Assembly (NCBI GenBank): GCA_940671915.1
Contig: CALNVZ010000649.1
Span: 7,875,791 to 7,939,790, forward strand
Source: Paracentrotus lividus
Lineage: Eukaryota; Echinodermata; Echinoidea; Camarodonta; Echinidae
Reading direction: 5' to 3'
Length of the DNA stretch: 64,000 nucleotides
Position numbers and translations under genes: made by a program. The notes below the pieces were generated by a model. It worked only from the letters and a program-made list of their open reading frames with translations. It made no database searches and was not told where the DNA came from. This document shows positions 39,735-50,900 of this stretch, piece by piece (position 1 is the stretch's first letter; the number at the start of each line of letters is the position of its first letter).

Positions 39735-42700
39735 CCCCTTTGAAAGGGGGTTGGAAAAGAGAGGGAGAATGGAGAGAGACGGAGTAAGGGAAGCAAGTGA
39801 GAGTTTGAAAGAGGGTTGGAAAGGGTGGAGTCGGAGAGAGTGAGGGTCTGAATGGGCAGAGGCAGCGGAACCAGGGGGGCAAGGGGGGCACTGTGACCCC
39901 CCACTTTTTCATCCACCCTAAAAGTGCCCCTTTTCGTGACTAAAAAGTGCCCCTTTTCTTATCTAATAAAATGTCACTTTTATATTTAAAAGGGGCACTT
40001 TCATTACTGAAAAGGGGCACTTTTGATACAAAAAAAGTGCCCCTTGTTACTCAATGCCTTTAAAAACCTAAATTTTCGGCTCGCGCTTCGCGCTCGCGGA
40101 TACTAAATAGGCTCTATAGTGCACAACAAACTGAAATTCTATGCTAGTAATTTCCAACTCGCGCTTGGCACTCGCGGATACTTAACAGGGTCTATAATGC
40201 ACAATTAACTCCAATTTCGAGCTCAAAATTTTCGGCTCAAGTTTCGCGCTCGCAGATACTAAATAAGGTCTATAAAGCACAATAAACTCAATTTTTAACT
40301 CGAGCTTCACGATAGGAGATATTTAATAGGGTATATGATGCACAATTAACTCCAATTTTGAGACCAAATTTTCCGGCTCGCGCTTCGTGCTCGCAGATAT
40401 TAAATATGTTATATAATACACAATTAACTCAGATTTTCAGCTTTAAAATTTCAGCTCCACTATCTGCTCTCTCCTCTCACACGTACTATCTCTTCTTCCT
40501 CTCTCCTCCACCTTTAAACTTCATCCAAATTACTCTCTGCTCTCTCTCTTCTCAAACCCCCGTTTAAAACATTCACCCTTACCCGATACTCTCACTCTAA
40601 CCGTCTCTCTCCAACCCCCTTTAAACTTTACAACCCCAACTTACTACGGGATCTCTCACACTCTCTCCTCCCAATTCCTCCTTTAAAAATAACTTTCATC
40701 CACTTACTCGAATCTCTCACTCTAAACTATCTCTCTCTTCGCCCCAACACCTTTTAAACCCTCATCCTAACTAGTACTCGATCTCCTCAACATCTCCTAC
40801 TCTCTCTCTCCTCTATCTCGTCTACAACCCTTTAAAAACTTCCCCACCATTAATTACTCGTTCCCACTCACTCTACCTCTCTTTCAAAACACCCTTTAAA
40901 CTTTTCATCCACTTACTCGATCTCTCTCTTGCTCTCTCTCCAATCCCCTTTAAACTTTCATCCACGTTACTCGATCTCTCACTCTAACTATCTTCTCTCT
41001 CTCTCCTCCTTCTCTCTCTCCAACACCTCTTAAAACTTCATTCCCACTTACTAAGTATACACTCGATCCTCACTCTCTCTTCTCCAACCTTTTAAATCTT
41101 CACCCACTTAATTACTCGTTCTCATCACTCTACCTCTCTTATCCAACACCCTTTTAAACAAACCTTCATCCCACTTACTCGATCTCTCTCTCTATTTCCT
41201 CTCTCTCCAACCACCGCTTTAAACCTTCATCCGCTTTAACTCCGGATCTCTTCTCTCATCTAACTCTCTTTTCAAACAACCACGTTAAAACACTTTCATT
41301 CCACTTACTCTCTCTCTCTCTCTCTCCAACCCCCTTTAAACTTTTCTCTCACTCTATCTCTTTCTCTCTCTCTCACCTCTCTCTTTCCAACACCCTTTAA
41401 ACTTTCATCCACTTACTCGATCTCTCTCTCTCTCTCTCCAACCCCTTTAAACTTTCTTCACTCTCATCCCTCTCCCCTCTCTCTCTCCAACACCCTTTAA
41501 ACTTTCATCCACTCACTCTATCTCTCTCTCTCTCTCTCCCAACCCCCTTTAAATAAACTTTCATCCACTTACTCGATCTTCTCATTCTAACTCTCTCTCT
41601 CTCTTCTCCCTCCAACCCTTTAAACTTTCATCACTTACTCGATCTCTCATTCTAACTATCTCTCTCTCTCCAACACCCTTTATAACTTTCACCCACTTAC
41701 TCGATCTCTCTCTCTACCCCTCTCTCCAACCCCCTTTAAACTTTCACCAACTTACTCGATCTCTCACTCTATCTCTCTCTCGTCAACCCCCCCCCTTAAA
41801 CTTTCATCCATTACTGTACTCTACTCGATCTCTCACTCTATCTCTCTCTCTCTCTCCAACCCCCTTTAAACTTTCACCCACTTACTCGATCCCCTCGATC
41901 TCTCACTCTACCCCTCTCTCCAACCTCCTTCAAACTTACATCCATGCCACACTCGATCTCTCACTCTCCCCCCTCTCTCTTTCTTTCCAACCCTCTTTAA
42001 ACTTCCATCCACTCACTCAATTTCCTCACTCCAACCTCTATCTCTGTCTTCCATTCGAAACCCCCTTTCAAACTCTCATCTTCCCTCTCTATCACGCTTC
42101 ATCCCTCACGNNNNNNNNNNNNNNNNNNNNNNNNNTTCTACCTCTCTCTTTCCAACACCCTTTAAACTTTCATCCACTTACTCGATTCTCTCTCTCCTCT
42201 CCAACCCCTTTAAACTTTCTCTCACTCATCCCTCTCCCCCTCTCTCTCCAACACCCTGTTAAACTTTCATCCACTCCACTCTTCTCTCTCTCTCTCTCTC
42301 CAACCCCCTTTAAACTTTCATCCACTTACTCGATCTTCTCATTCTACTCTCTCTCTCTCTCTCCCTCCAACCCTTTAAACTTTCATCCACTTACTCGATC
42401 TCTCATTCTAACTCTCTCTCTCTCTCCAACACCCTTTAAACTTTCACCCACTTACTCGATCTCTCTCTCTACCCCTCTCTCCAACCCCTTTAAACTTTCA
42501 CCAAACTTACTCGATCTCTCACTCTATCTCTCTCTCGTCAACCCCCCCCCTTAAACTTTCATCCATTACTAGTACTCGATCTCTCACTCTATCTCCTCTC
42601 TCTCTCCAACCCCCTTTAAACTTTCACCACTTACTCGATCCCCTCGATCTCTCACTCTACCCCCTCTCCAACCTCTTCAACTTACAATCCCCACTCCGAT

Positions 42701-43225
42701 CTCTCACTCTCCCCCCTCTCTCTTTCTTCCAACCCTCTTTAAACTTCCATCCACTCACTCAATTTCTCACTCCACCTCTATCTCTGTCTTCCATTCGAAC
42801 CCCCTTTCAAACTCTCATTCCTCTCTATCACTCGATCCCTCACTCGACCCCATCCCCGCTCTCTCTCTTTCTCCCTCTCTTAACCCTTGAAACCCTCACT
42901 CAATCTATCATCCATCTCTCCCTCTGACTCCAACCCTATCTATAGCCCATTCACAGAGCGGCGAAACGAATTTGAAAGTGGGGGTCACGGTGGAAAGGGG
43001 CACTTTTTCTGAAAAGGGGCACTTGAGACCAGAGGCTTTAGAGAAAATTATTCAGATAAGTAGGGTGCGCCAGAAATTTTGCCTTTATTTGTTGCTTTAA
43101 AAATATTTAATGGCTTTGTATTTTATTTAAGACAAACAAAAGGAATGCGGAGCGCGAAGCGAGAGCAAAAATTTTGAGATCAATTGTTCATCATAAACCC
43201 TATTTATATCCACGAACGCGAAAGC

Positions 43226-43276
<51 letters not shown>
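39735..43276. repeat. Composite CT-rich minisatellite with inverted flanks
   Basis: From 40443 to 42955 a degenerate 50-100-bp unit recurs dozens of times: CCAACCCCCTTTAAACTTTC, ATCCACTTACTCGATCTCTC, then CT dinucleotides. It is flanked on the left by the same unit on the opposite strand (39735-39850), by repeated AAAGTGCCCCTTTT blocks (39900-40050), and by four to five units around TCGCGCTTCGCGCTCGCGGA (40075-40440). On the right come GGGGCACTTTTTC (42990) and GCGCGAAGCGAGAGC (43150) in inverse orientation, then a GA microsatellite (43218-43275). The arrangement is that of a large inverted-repeat element with a satellite core. No gene is present. Confidence 0.7.
42111..42135. other. Assembly gap (25 N)
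   Basis: Twenty-five N bases lie inside the CT minisatellite. Sequence on the two sides is near-duplicate (for example 41380-42060 against 42140-42800), so the array may be misassembled and its true length is unknown. Confidence 0.99.
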
Positions 43277-43278
<2 letters not shown>

Positions 43279-45100
43279 GAATGAGAGATAGAGTGAAAGA
43301 TTGAGTCCCTGCATGCTTCTATAGTCTACTATCATTACACATTAAGTTTATTGATTGAGAATTAATGAATTTGTTACTTGTGCAAAGGAAAAGATGTATA
43401 ATACATAGGCCTAATATTCCCATTTTGAATATATTATATTGCTTAATCCTTAATCAATTGCAAATTGTATCATAATGAAGTTGCGCACAAATCCACTTTT
43501 GTTTCCAATGATAGAAAAGAGAACTCTTACAGAGTTAAGATACATCTTTAATTGCAGGAAGTTAAGAAAAAAAATAAAAATAAACACAGGCCTAAAAAAT
43601 TTAGGCCCTAACATAAACTTTTTCCACATCAGATTCTATTTCAATACCTTTGTATTTCAATGTTAGTTCTTGTTCGTTTTGTTTGTTTGTTTGTTTGTTT
43701 TTGTTTTTGTTTTTGTTTTTGTTTATTCTGATATACTTTATACGTCTTTTTAAATAAATATTTTGTCCAATGAGTACCAGCATCGATCGCTGTTATCATC
43801 CTTTTCAAGCTCCCCCCTCCCTCCCTCCCTCCTTTTTAAATTTTTTTTTTAAACAGACTTGACCATCCTGCAATAAAAAATTTGCAGCGCGCGCGCAGCA
43901 GCGTATTCGTCATTATACATAGGAGAAAAAATTGACGAAGTGACTCCTCGAACATTTGAGGCAATGAGGGCTCCACATTTGAGTCACTTGCAAAATTCAA
44001 GGGAATACCTATGGCTGCTATCAGAACTGAAAAGATGCAAGGAACTTTGTGAGGATCATTTTTTGGCATTTATTCAAGGTAAGAACTATTCTGTTTAGAT
44101 CATCTAACGTTTGAATTACTTTAGAAATCTATAGACGCCTGCCCTCATTTAATACCCAGTCCCACACGTTTCTTTGCGTGTAACCAAGTCATAAATAAGA
44201 GCATTTCATCAACATTTTCGTCCGACAACTGTTGACATCTTTACTTGATTTTGATTGGGTGAAAAGCATTACTATGATTATTGTCGGATTAAGCAAGACT
44301 TGTGAGATAAAATATCCGACATTCCTTTCATGAAACGGTATGGTGCAGCACTCGATCTCGATCAAGTTGAATTAGATCTAAGTTAGATCTAGGTAGGTAC
44401 TCCCAGATAAAAAGCAAAAATGCTCTGACAGTCACAAATCATACATTAAAAAATAGTTCAATGTTTCATTTAGCATGTACATGACTTAAACTCACTTTTA
44501 AATCTCGGAAAAGCGCAAAAAAACAGCCTAAACAGCTCACTTGCCGTGTTGAAAAATTTCAATGAGAAAGCTGTCTTGCATGAGCTATCGATAGTTCAAA
44601 CGATCATCATGTGCGCACGCAACATAGTGAGCTCTGTACGATCGGGCTTCTGTAACAGCAGGCACGGGGACATCCCCCCCGCGCGGAAACGAGAAGAAAT
44701 TACCGGAAAAATCAAAGAGGACCGTTTGACTGTTACTTTTGACAAAATATTTCTATTACCTCTAAAATCTAATTTGTTTGTTCATCTGTGTGACGACTAT
44801 ATCAAGGACATACGGATTAGGACACATACTAAACAGCCAATTAGAAATGCCCAAAAAGACTCTATGTAAAGACACTTTTCACGCACTCAAAATATAGGGG
44901 ACAAACAATGGTAAGTTCGATAACAATGCCTCAAAAGAGTACTAGAACTTTGTAACATTTTTCAGGGGGGAAAAATTTCTGGGTTTAGAAGGTAGATAAT
45001 GACTTTTTTCCGTTCGCTTACACTTTTAAACATACTATACATTGATCAATAATTCTTGAAGTAATTACCAAAATCTAAAAAAAATCACCAAAACCTGGCG
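43277..45100. other. Intergenic stretch, no gene recognised
   Basis: It contains a GTTT/GTTTTT microsatellite (43675-43725), a CCCT run near 43805 and one 107-codon open frame at 44546-44869. That frame has no recognisable domain and no splice or expression evidence. I do not call a gene here. Confidence 0.5.
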
Positions 45101-45957
45101 CTGCATTTGCATTTCCCAGCGGATATCGGAAGTGTCTTTTGTTCTCGAGTTACCGATTTTTTGTACCGATGTTGCCATGCCCTGTGTGCTGAGGAGCGCC
45201 AGCTAGCGGTTGGGTACCTAACTAGGGGTTAGCGCGCCCCAGCCAAGACCAGTGCCCCGGTTCCGTCCCGATATTCGGTTTTTTTAGCTACTTCAAACAG
45301 CTTTCACCCAAAATAAATCACCAATACATTCAGCCTTCAAAACTCTCACAAAAACAATCATCAAACATTTCATCAACACACCACCAAAAAACACACAATT
45401 CAAAATATAAAACGAGATTGCAAACTTACTCTGAATTGGACGTCATCACAGAGATATTTCCACTTTAGCGTTTCTTAGCGAAAACGCTAACGGGTGTGCC
45501 GCTCTTCCGGGTTGCGTTGTGAAGTAATGCTGTGTGCTGCTACCATGAATTTGGTATGAGAATGACTGGGAACTTCAACTTATTCTTTGGTCGCAGCAAA
45601 TTTTTTCATATCGCCCCACATGTTTTGCAATCCTAAAAAAAAACCACACACCCTTGTCAAGAGGGGGCGCTAGCCACAATTCGGTCATAGTGAGACATTG
45701 AGTACGGCGCTTACACATTATCCGGGTTTTGTGTTGTTATGCTTTGCATCACGGGTTTTTCAGTCTGCGCGATCTAAATGCATAGGGAAACAGCGAGTGA
45801 CCGAATACTATTCTGCAAAACTGATTGCCGGGCGGAAAACATCTCATTCTATCAGCAATATTTTTTTAACCATAATTAAATATTTTAAATGACTTTGATA
45901 ATCTTTTAGAGTAGAATTTTTTTGTTCTTCTGGTGGATGGATCGTCATGTAAAGGAG
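45100..45957 (+). promoter_or_regulatory. Likely ZZZ3 promoter and 5' untranslated exon
   Basis: This is the nearest upstream sequence with raised CpG content (GGTTAGCGCGCCCCAGCC near 45230; CTCTTCCGGGTTGCG near 45500, an ETS-like TTCCGG site). A consensus donor AAAGGAG|GTAAGT ends at 45957 and could join the acceptor at 46182, leaving a non-coding first exon. No TATA box is evident. The transcription start cannot be placed from sequence. Confidence 0.35.
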
Positions 45958-46182
45958 GTAAGTTTTCATATTATCGCCGATTTCCCCTTAAGGGACCGAT
46001 TCACAAAATTCATGATGTATCAAATAGCACAGATAATTTTATAAATCTTACTTTGTAATATATTGTCTGACATTTCTTTTGCAATGAAATATTGCCCTCA
46101 TGGATAATGCATGTCAAGATAACACCCACGATTAGATCTGTGCCCTGTGAAAACAAGTTTTATTTGCTCACAATTGTTGCAG

Positions 46183-47982
46183 GTTTCAATCGTGATTGAT
46201 GATGAGGAGAAGAGCTACAAGGTCCTCCTCTGGGCGACCAATCAGTCCAGATGCAGAGCTATTACTGGAACCACCAGAAAGGTCGACCCGGTCCAGGAAA
46301 CCCTCAGAGGAACTAGTGGTCTTGGAGCTACCTAAAAGCTCAAGGACAGGGAAGCGCAGTGGGAGTGGAAAATCTCCAGAACCACCAAAGTTATCTGCAA
46401 GGACAGGGAGAAACACGGAAGGAGGACATAAGAACGAGAAGAGGGGCTTGTCTCCAGCCGAGGAGTCTACTGGAGAAACATCCACCAAAAGAAGGAGACG
46501 GTCGGGGCGCCTGGCAGAAGGAGAAGGTGAAAAAGAAAAACAGGAGCCACCAGTAACAGAAGAGAAAGTTAGTGGTGATAAAACGGAGAAACTTTCAGAA
46601 AAGAAAGGTAAATCCCCTCGTGAAAAAAAGCATGACATTAACCTGATAGAAAAAGAGGCGAAAGAGAAAGGAGATAAGGAAGTAAAGACTAAAATAAAAG
46701 ATGCAAAGCAGCAAGATATAAGTGTCAAAGAGCAAAAGAAACTTGAGGAGAGTTCAACCTCTGTCAAAGAGCAGAGTGGTAAATCTCGAAGGAGAACACG
46801 CTCTGGCAGACAAGGAACAGAAGAAGATGTTGCATCATCTGTGCAATTATTTCAACAAGATAAAAAGAAAGATCACCATGAGAGGGATGATGGAGACATA
46901 GCTGGAGATGAACCAGCATCCAAACACCAAAAGAGCAAAGATCATAGCAAATCTTTGTCCAAAACTGACCTTGACAGGGAGAAAGGAGACAATGTCAGAC
47001 TAAGAAGCCCACCAAGAAGTCCAGAGAAAGCCAAGAAAGCAGAATCTGCTAAAGTGGAACCACAAAAGCTTAACTTGGATCTTGGTGAACTGACAGTGAA
47101 GACCTCAGGCAAGCCGTCTCCACGTGGGGCCCTGAGTCCCCTCCGGATGAGTCCAAGAAGAGCTAGACAGAATAGTGGACAGAAGCCATCTGATGATAGT
47201 GGATCTGCGCAGGATAAGACCCCTTCTGAACAAACTGCACCTTCAAAAGCTTCAAGCCAGAAAGAGTCGACTGGAGACGGTGTCACTGCAGGTAAAGAAA
47301 AAACAGATGATCAAACCGACAAGAAGAAGAAACCTGTAATTGCTTGCAGGGACATACATGTATGCCAAGACTTTGATGGGCTTAAAGAGGTCCCCAAATC
47401 ACCCACCAGGACAACCAGAGCAAGGAAAGAAGAAGATGTTCAAACCAAAAAGGACGATACCCTGTGCAATGATGATGAACTATCTTCGAGCCAGTCAAAG
47501 TCACTCAAAGCAAAGAAAGGTCGATGTCAAGTGAAATCCCCCAGAGAGAGTCCTGCAATGTCTCCAAGGAAAGGTTTGAGGTCGGCAAGGGCACCTGACG
47601 TTGCTTCCGATCACAGCAGAGACCAAGAACTTCACCAGGAGAATAATGTTGCAATGGATACAGAACCTACCTCTTCACCGATCTCCAAAGGACCTTCCAC
47701 AGCGGCACAAAAGAATAGTCAGGAGGAAGACATTGATGCGGAACCGTTGCCAGAGGGAGATCGTGCACCAACAGTTGGTGAGTTGCTTGCTGCAGAGAAA
47801 CAGGCCAAGGAAAAGGACGTTACAGAGATCTCTGATGAAGTGGCGGCTAAGATCCGGGAGTGGAGGGTGCAGGAAGAGGAAAGTGTTGGGTTCCAAGGGG
47901 ATGAGTGGTACATGGAGGAAGTAGATGAAGGTGAACCTTTCTACTATGAATCTGATCACATGGCTCTCAAAGGCAATAAAGA
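46183..47982 (+). CDS. ZZZ3: ZZZ3 coding exon 1 (long disordered N-terminus)
   Basis: The acceptor TTGTTGCAG precedes 46183. An in-frame stop at 46193-46195 puts the start at ATG 46199 (or the next ATG, 46202), giving 594 codons. The protein begins with a basic RRRATRSS stretch and is rich in Lys, Ser, Glu and Pro, with several SPR/SPRR phrases ([21 protein letters not shown]) like the ones in vertebrate ZZZ3. It closes with [16 protein letters not shown], the first strongly conserved block. Donor GTGAGT splits an Asp codon (phase 2). Confidence 0.9.
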
Positions 47983-50900
47983 GTGAGTATAAATCAAACA
48001 CTTTGTTAATATCAAGTTTCTGACAATAAAAATCAGAACTGTTGCTTGTTTGGCACAAACGTCTTTTGCACAATTTACTTTGTCTTTTACTCTGACTTTG
48101 ACTTTGTCTTTCTTTCCTTTTTATTTGTCTAATACTCTCACTTTGACTTTTGTTTTTTTACTACATGTATGTCATGGTCTTTTTATTTGACTTTGACTTT
48201 GTCTTTCACTTCCACTTTTACTTGTTTTTTACTCTCATTTTGAATTTGTTTTTTGACTATGTCGTGGTTTTTTACTTTGTCTTTCACTTTTACTTTTACG
48301 TTGTCTTTAACTCTGACTTTGACTTTGTCTTTCACTTTCACTTTCAGTTTGTCTTTTGCACTTACTCTGTCTTTTACTCTCACTTTGAATTTGTTTTTTG
48401 ACTGTTGTGGTTTTTGACTTTGTCTTTCACTTTTTCTTTTACTTTGTCTTTAACTCTGACTTTGTCTTTCACTTTCACTTTTAGATTTGTTGTCTTTTAC
48501 TCTGACTTTGTTTTGCTTTGTTTTGTTTTTTTACTTTCTACTGGTCTTTCACTTTGGTTTTGACTTCATCTTTCACTTTGACTTTGATATTGATATTGAC
48601 TTTGACTTATTCTTTTGTCCTTGAAATGTCTTTTACTTTGGCTTTGTTTTCCAGCTATCGAATGTTGCTTCGTACAATCACCACCCTAGAGGCACAGAGA
48701 AAGCAAGCCGTTAAGGATCTTGATAAGCTAGTGACGGCCCAAAGAGAAGCTCTTCGGAATCCTCTCAAGTTTGTTCATAAGTTGCAGAAGAAGGTTGGTG
48801 AAACTTAGTTGAATTGTGTAGTCTATCTTGGCATGTGACTTGCCAACAGATGTGTTGATTGGCAAACAAAGAGTTAATAGCGTCTAAAATTTAATTTAAA
48901 GATAGCCTTGGGATGCTTCATACTTGTGCAATGGGAAAACAAAATCCACCTTCTGATTTCATTGTTTGTGTCTTTATGTAATTCATAAAATGAATCTATA
49001 GGGCCCGTTTCACGGTTAGGCGCCACTTTTCGTCAACCTAGGCATCAAAATTTCAAATTTGATTTGAAATATCAAAGAGTACAATTTATAAATCTTGGGA
49101 ATGTGAATTTACAGATAAATGTGATGACAGAGCTTAATCAATGCCCCACTCCCCTATGTTATCATAGACACTGTGAAGATTAAGGATATTTAAATTAAAA
49201 AACAATATTTCAATCACACAGACATAACTTCCATTTCTACTACCAATATTTTCAAATATCCACATGATAGAGGGCTATTCAAGGAAACTCTGTTCCAAAT
49301 TTTATGCTTTTTTATGCATTTTCGTTGAAATATAAAGACATTTAGGGGAAAAAATGAATAAATGAAAGAATTTGACTCAAGAAAGTTACTTTCAATTTAA
49401 ACTTCCTTGTTGATGTTCTGTATTGTTTCATAGAGACAATGATCGTGGTGGGGGACATGTACATCTGTAATAGTAACAGTGCTAATGTCTGACTTTTTAT
49501 TTTACAATTCTGAAACAGTAGGTGGTGTGGATGTGACAAAACTAAATGTGAACTGACATTTCAAATTTTGACCAATGATAAATAAATAATAAACAGATGT
49601 GAACCTATAATTATATTTCTATTAGTCGGCAAAATATAATTTCCACTCATGATCACAATAGGAGTCGATTATCCCATATATTTCATTTTTTTCACAATTA
49701 CTGCTACCTGACATAGTGGATGTGACATTATTCATGTGAACGGAACATGGTTCTTCTTGTTTTCATCAAAGATTTTCACTTTAATCACACTAATGTTGCA
49801 TAGAAACACCACTTGGTATACAGATATTTACAGAACATAAATAACTGCTCACAATTTCTGCATTCTGTAAAGTTATGAGTGCCTAAAAGCATTGTGGGCG
49901 GATGTGACAAAATCAGATGTGAAAAGACATTTTTCCATTTCCCACCTAAAGAGCTTAAAACTTCATTATGAGTAAAGATCTAGATACTGATCTAGTACAT
50001 AGAGTTAGTGGAGTATTCAAAGCGAATATCATCTCCATTGCTATGGAGATTATTATTTTTCAGAGCAGCATGGTGGATGTGATATGTGAACGGACATATG
50101 GCATATTTATTTTCGTATTTTTTGTAAATTTCAAGTAACATAGAAATCTCTTTGTCAGTCATTATTATCAACTAAATAAAGAAGATAAAATACCCTGTGA
50201 CTCAAAGCTAATTACCTTTTTAATCTTGAGATAAATATGAAAATGCAAGGCTGAAAAAATAGACTGGTGGATGTGACAAGTGTGAACGGACATTTGTATC
50301 ATGAAATAAAAAATAAAAACTTAACGTTCAAATTCCTAAAAAAATTTTCAAAAGATGTATAGGTTACCCTTGTTTATTAATATATGTAAAAACATCTGGA
50401 GTCACCTGAGCCAAAATTTTTTTATGGCATTCTGAAATTTTGGTGGATGTGACGAAAAGTGTGAACGGAAACTTAAATGTTGTTTTTCAAATCGTTCTCA
50501 TGTCATCAGATTTGCAAGAGTTTCAGAGAAACTTTCTACACTTACTGTAGCAAACCTAAGCTGTACTCAGACACCTTTTTCATTAGACAGCCCCTCAGTT
50601 TCTAAAGTACATGGCACTTGCATGCATATCCTTAAATGTGAACGGACACCGTCACATCCACCAAGAGAATTTTGATGTGAAAAAAAATTATTGAAAAGGT
50701 GGTCAAAATTTTAAAAACCTATTATGATTTATTACATGAACAAAACAATTAAACATATTAGTGCATTTAATAGAGAGCTCAATGTTTTTCGGACTGGCAC
50801 AGTTTCCAAAAAAGGCATGTTTGCCAGGTTGACACTAGGTAGGTCCCATTTGGACACATCTCACCCTACTGAACAAAAATGCTTGGGAGTTAGATTTTCG

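Noticed and set aside
40443-42955. Possible centromeric satellite
   Set aside because: The unit length is too irregular and the block is short and mixed with CT dinucleotides between two ordinary genes. A local minisatellite inside an element is the simpler reading.
44546-44869. A 107-codon + strand frame upstream of ZZZ3
   Set aside because: No recognisable domain, no flanking splice or poly(A) signals, and composition similar to the surroundings. It may be chance.
46186-46767. A 193-codon minus-strand frame opposite ZZZ3 exon 1
   Set aside because: It is the antisense shadow of a Lys/Ser/Glu-rich coding region. The sense frame is supported by conservation and splice phases.
48150-48401. 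Phe-rich + strand and Lys/Val-rich minus-strand frames in ZZZ3 intron 1
   Set aside because: They follow the CTTTGACTTTGT minisatellite on both strands and have no independent support.
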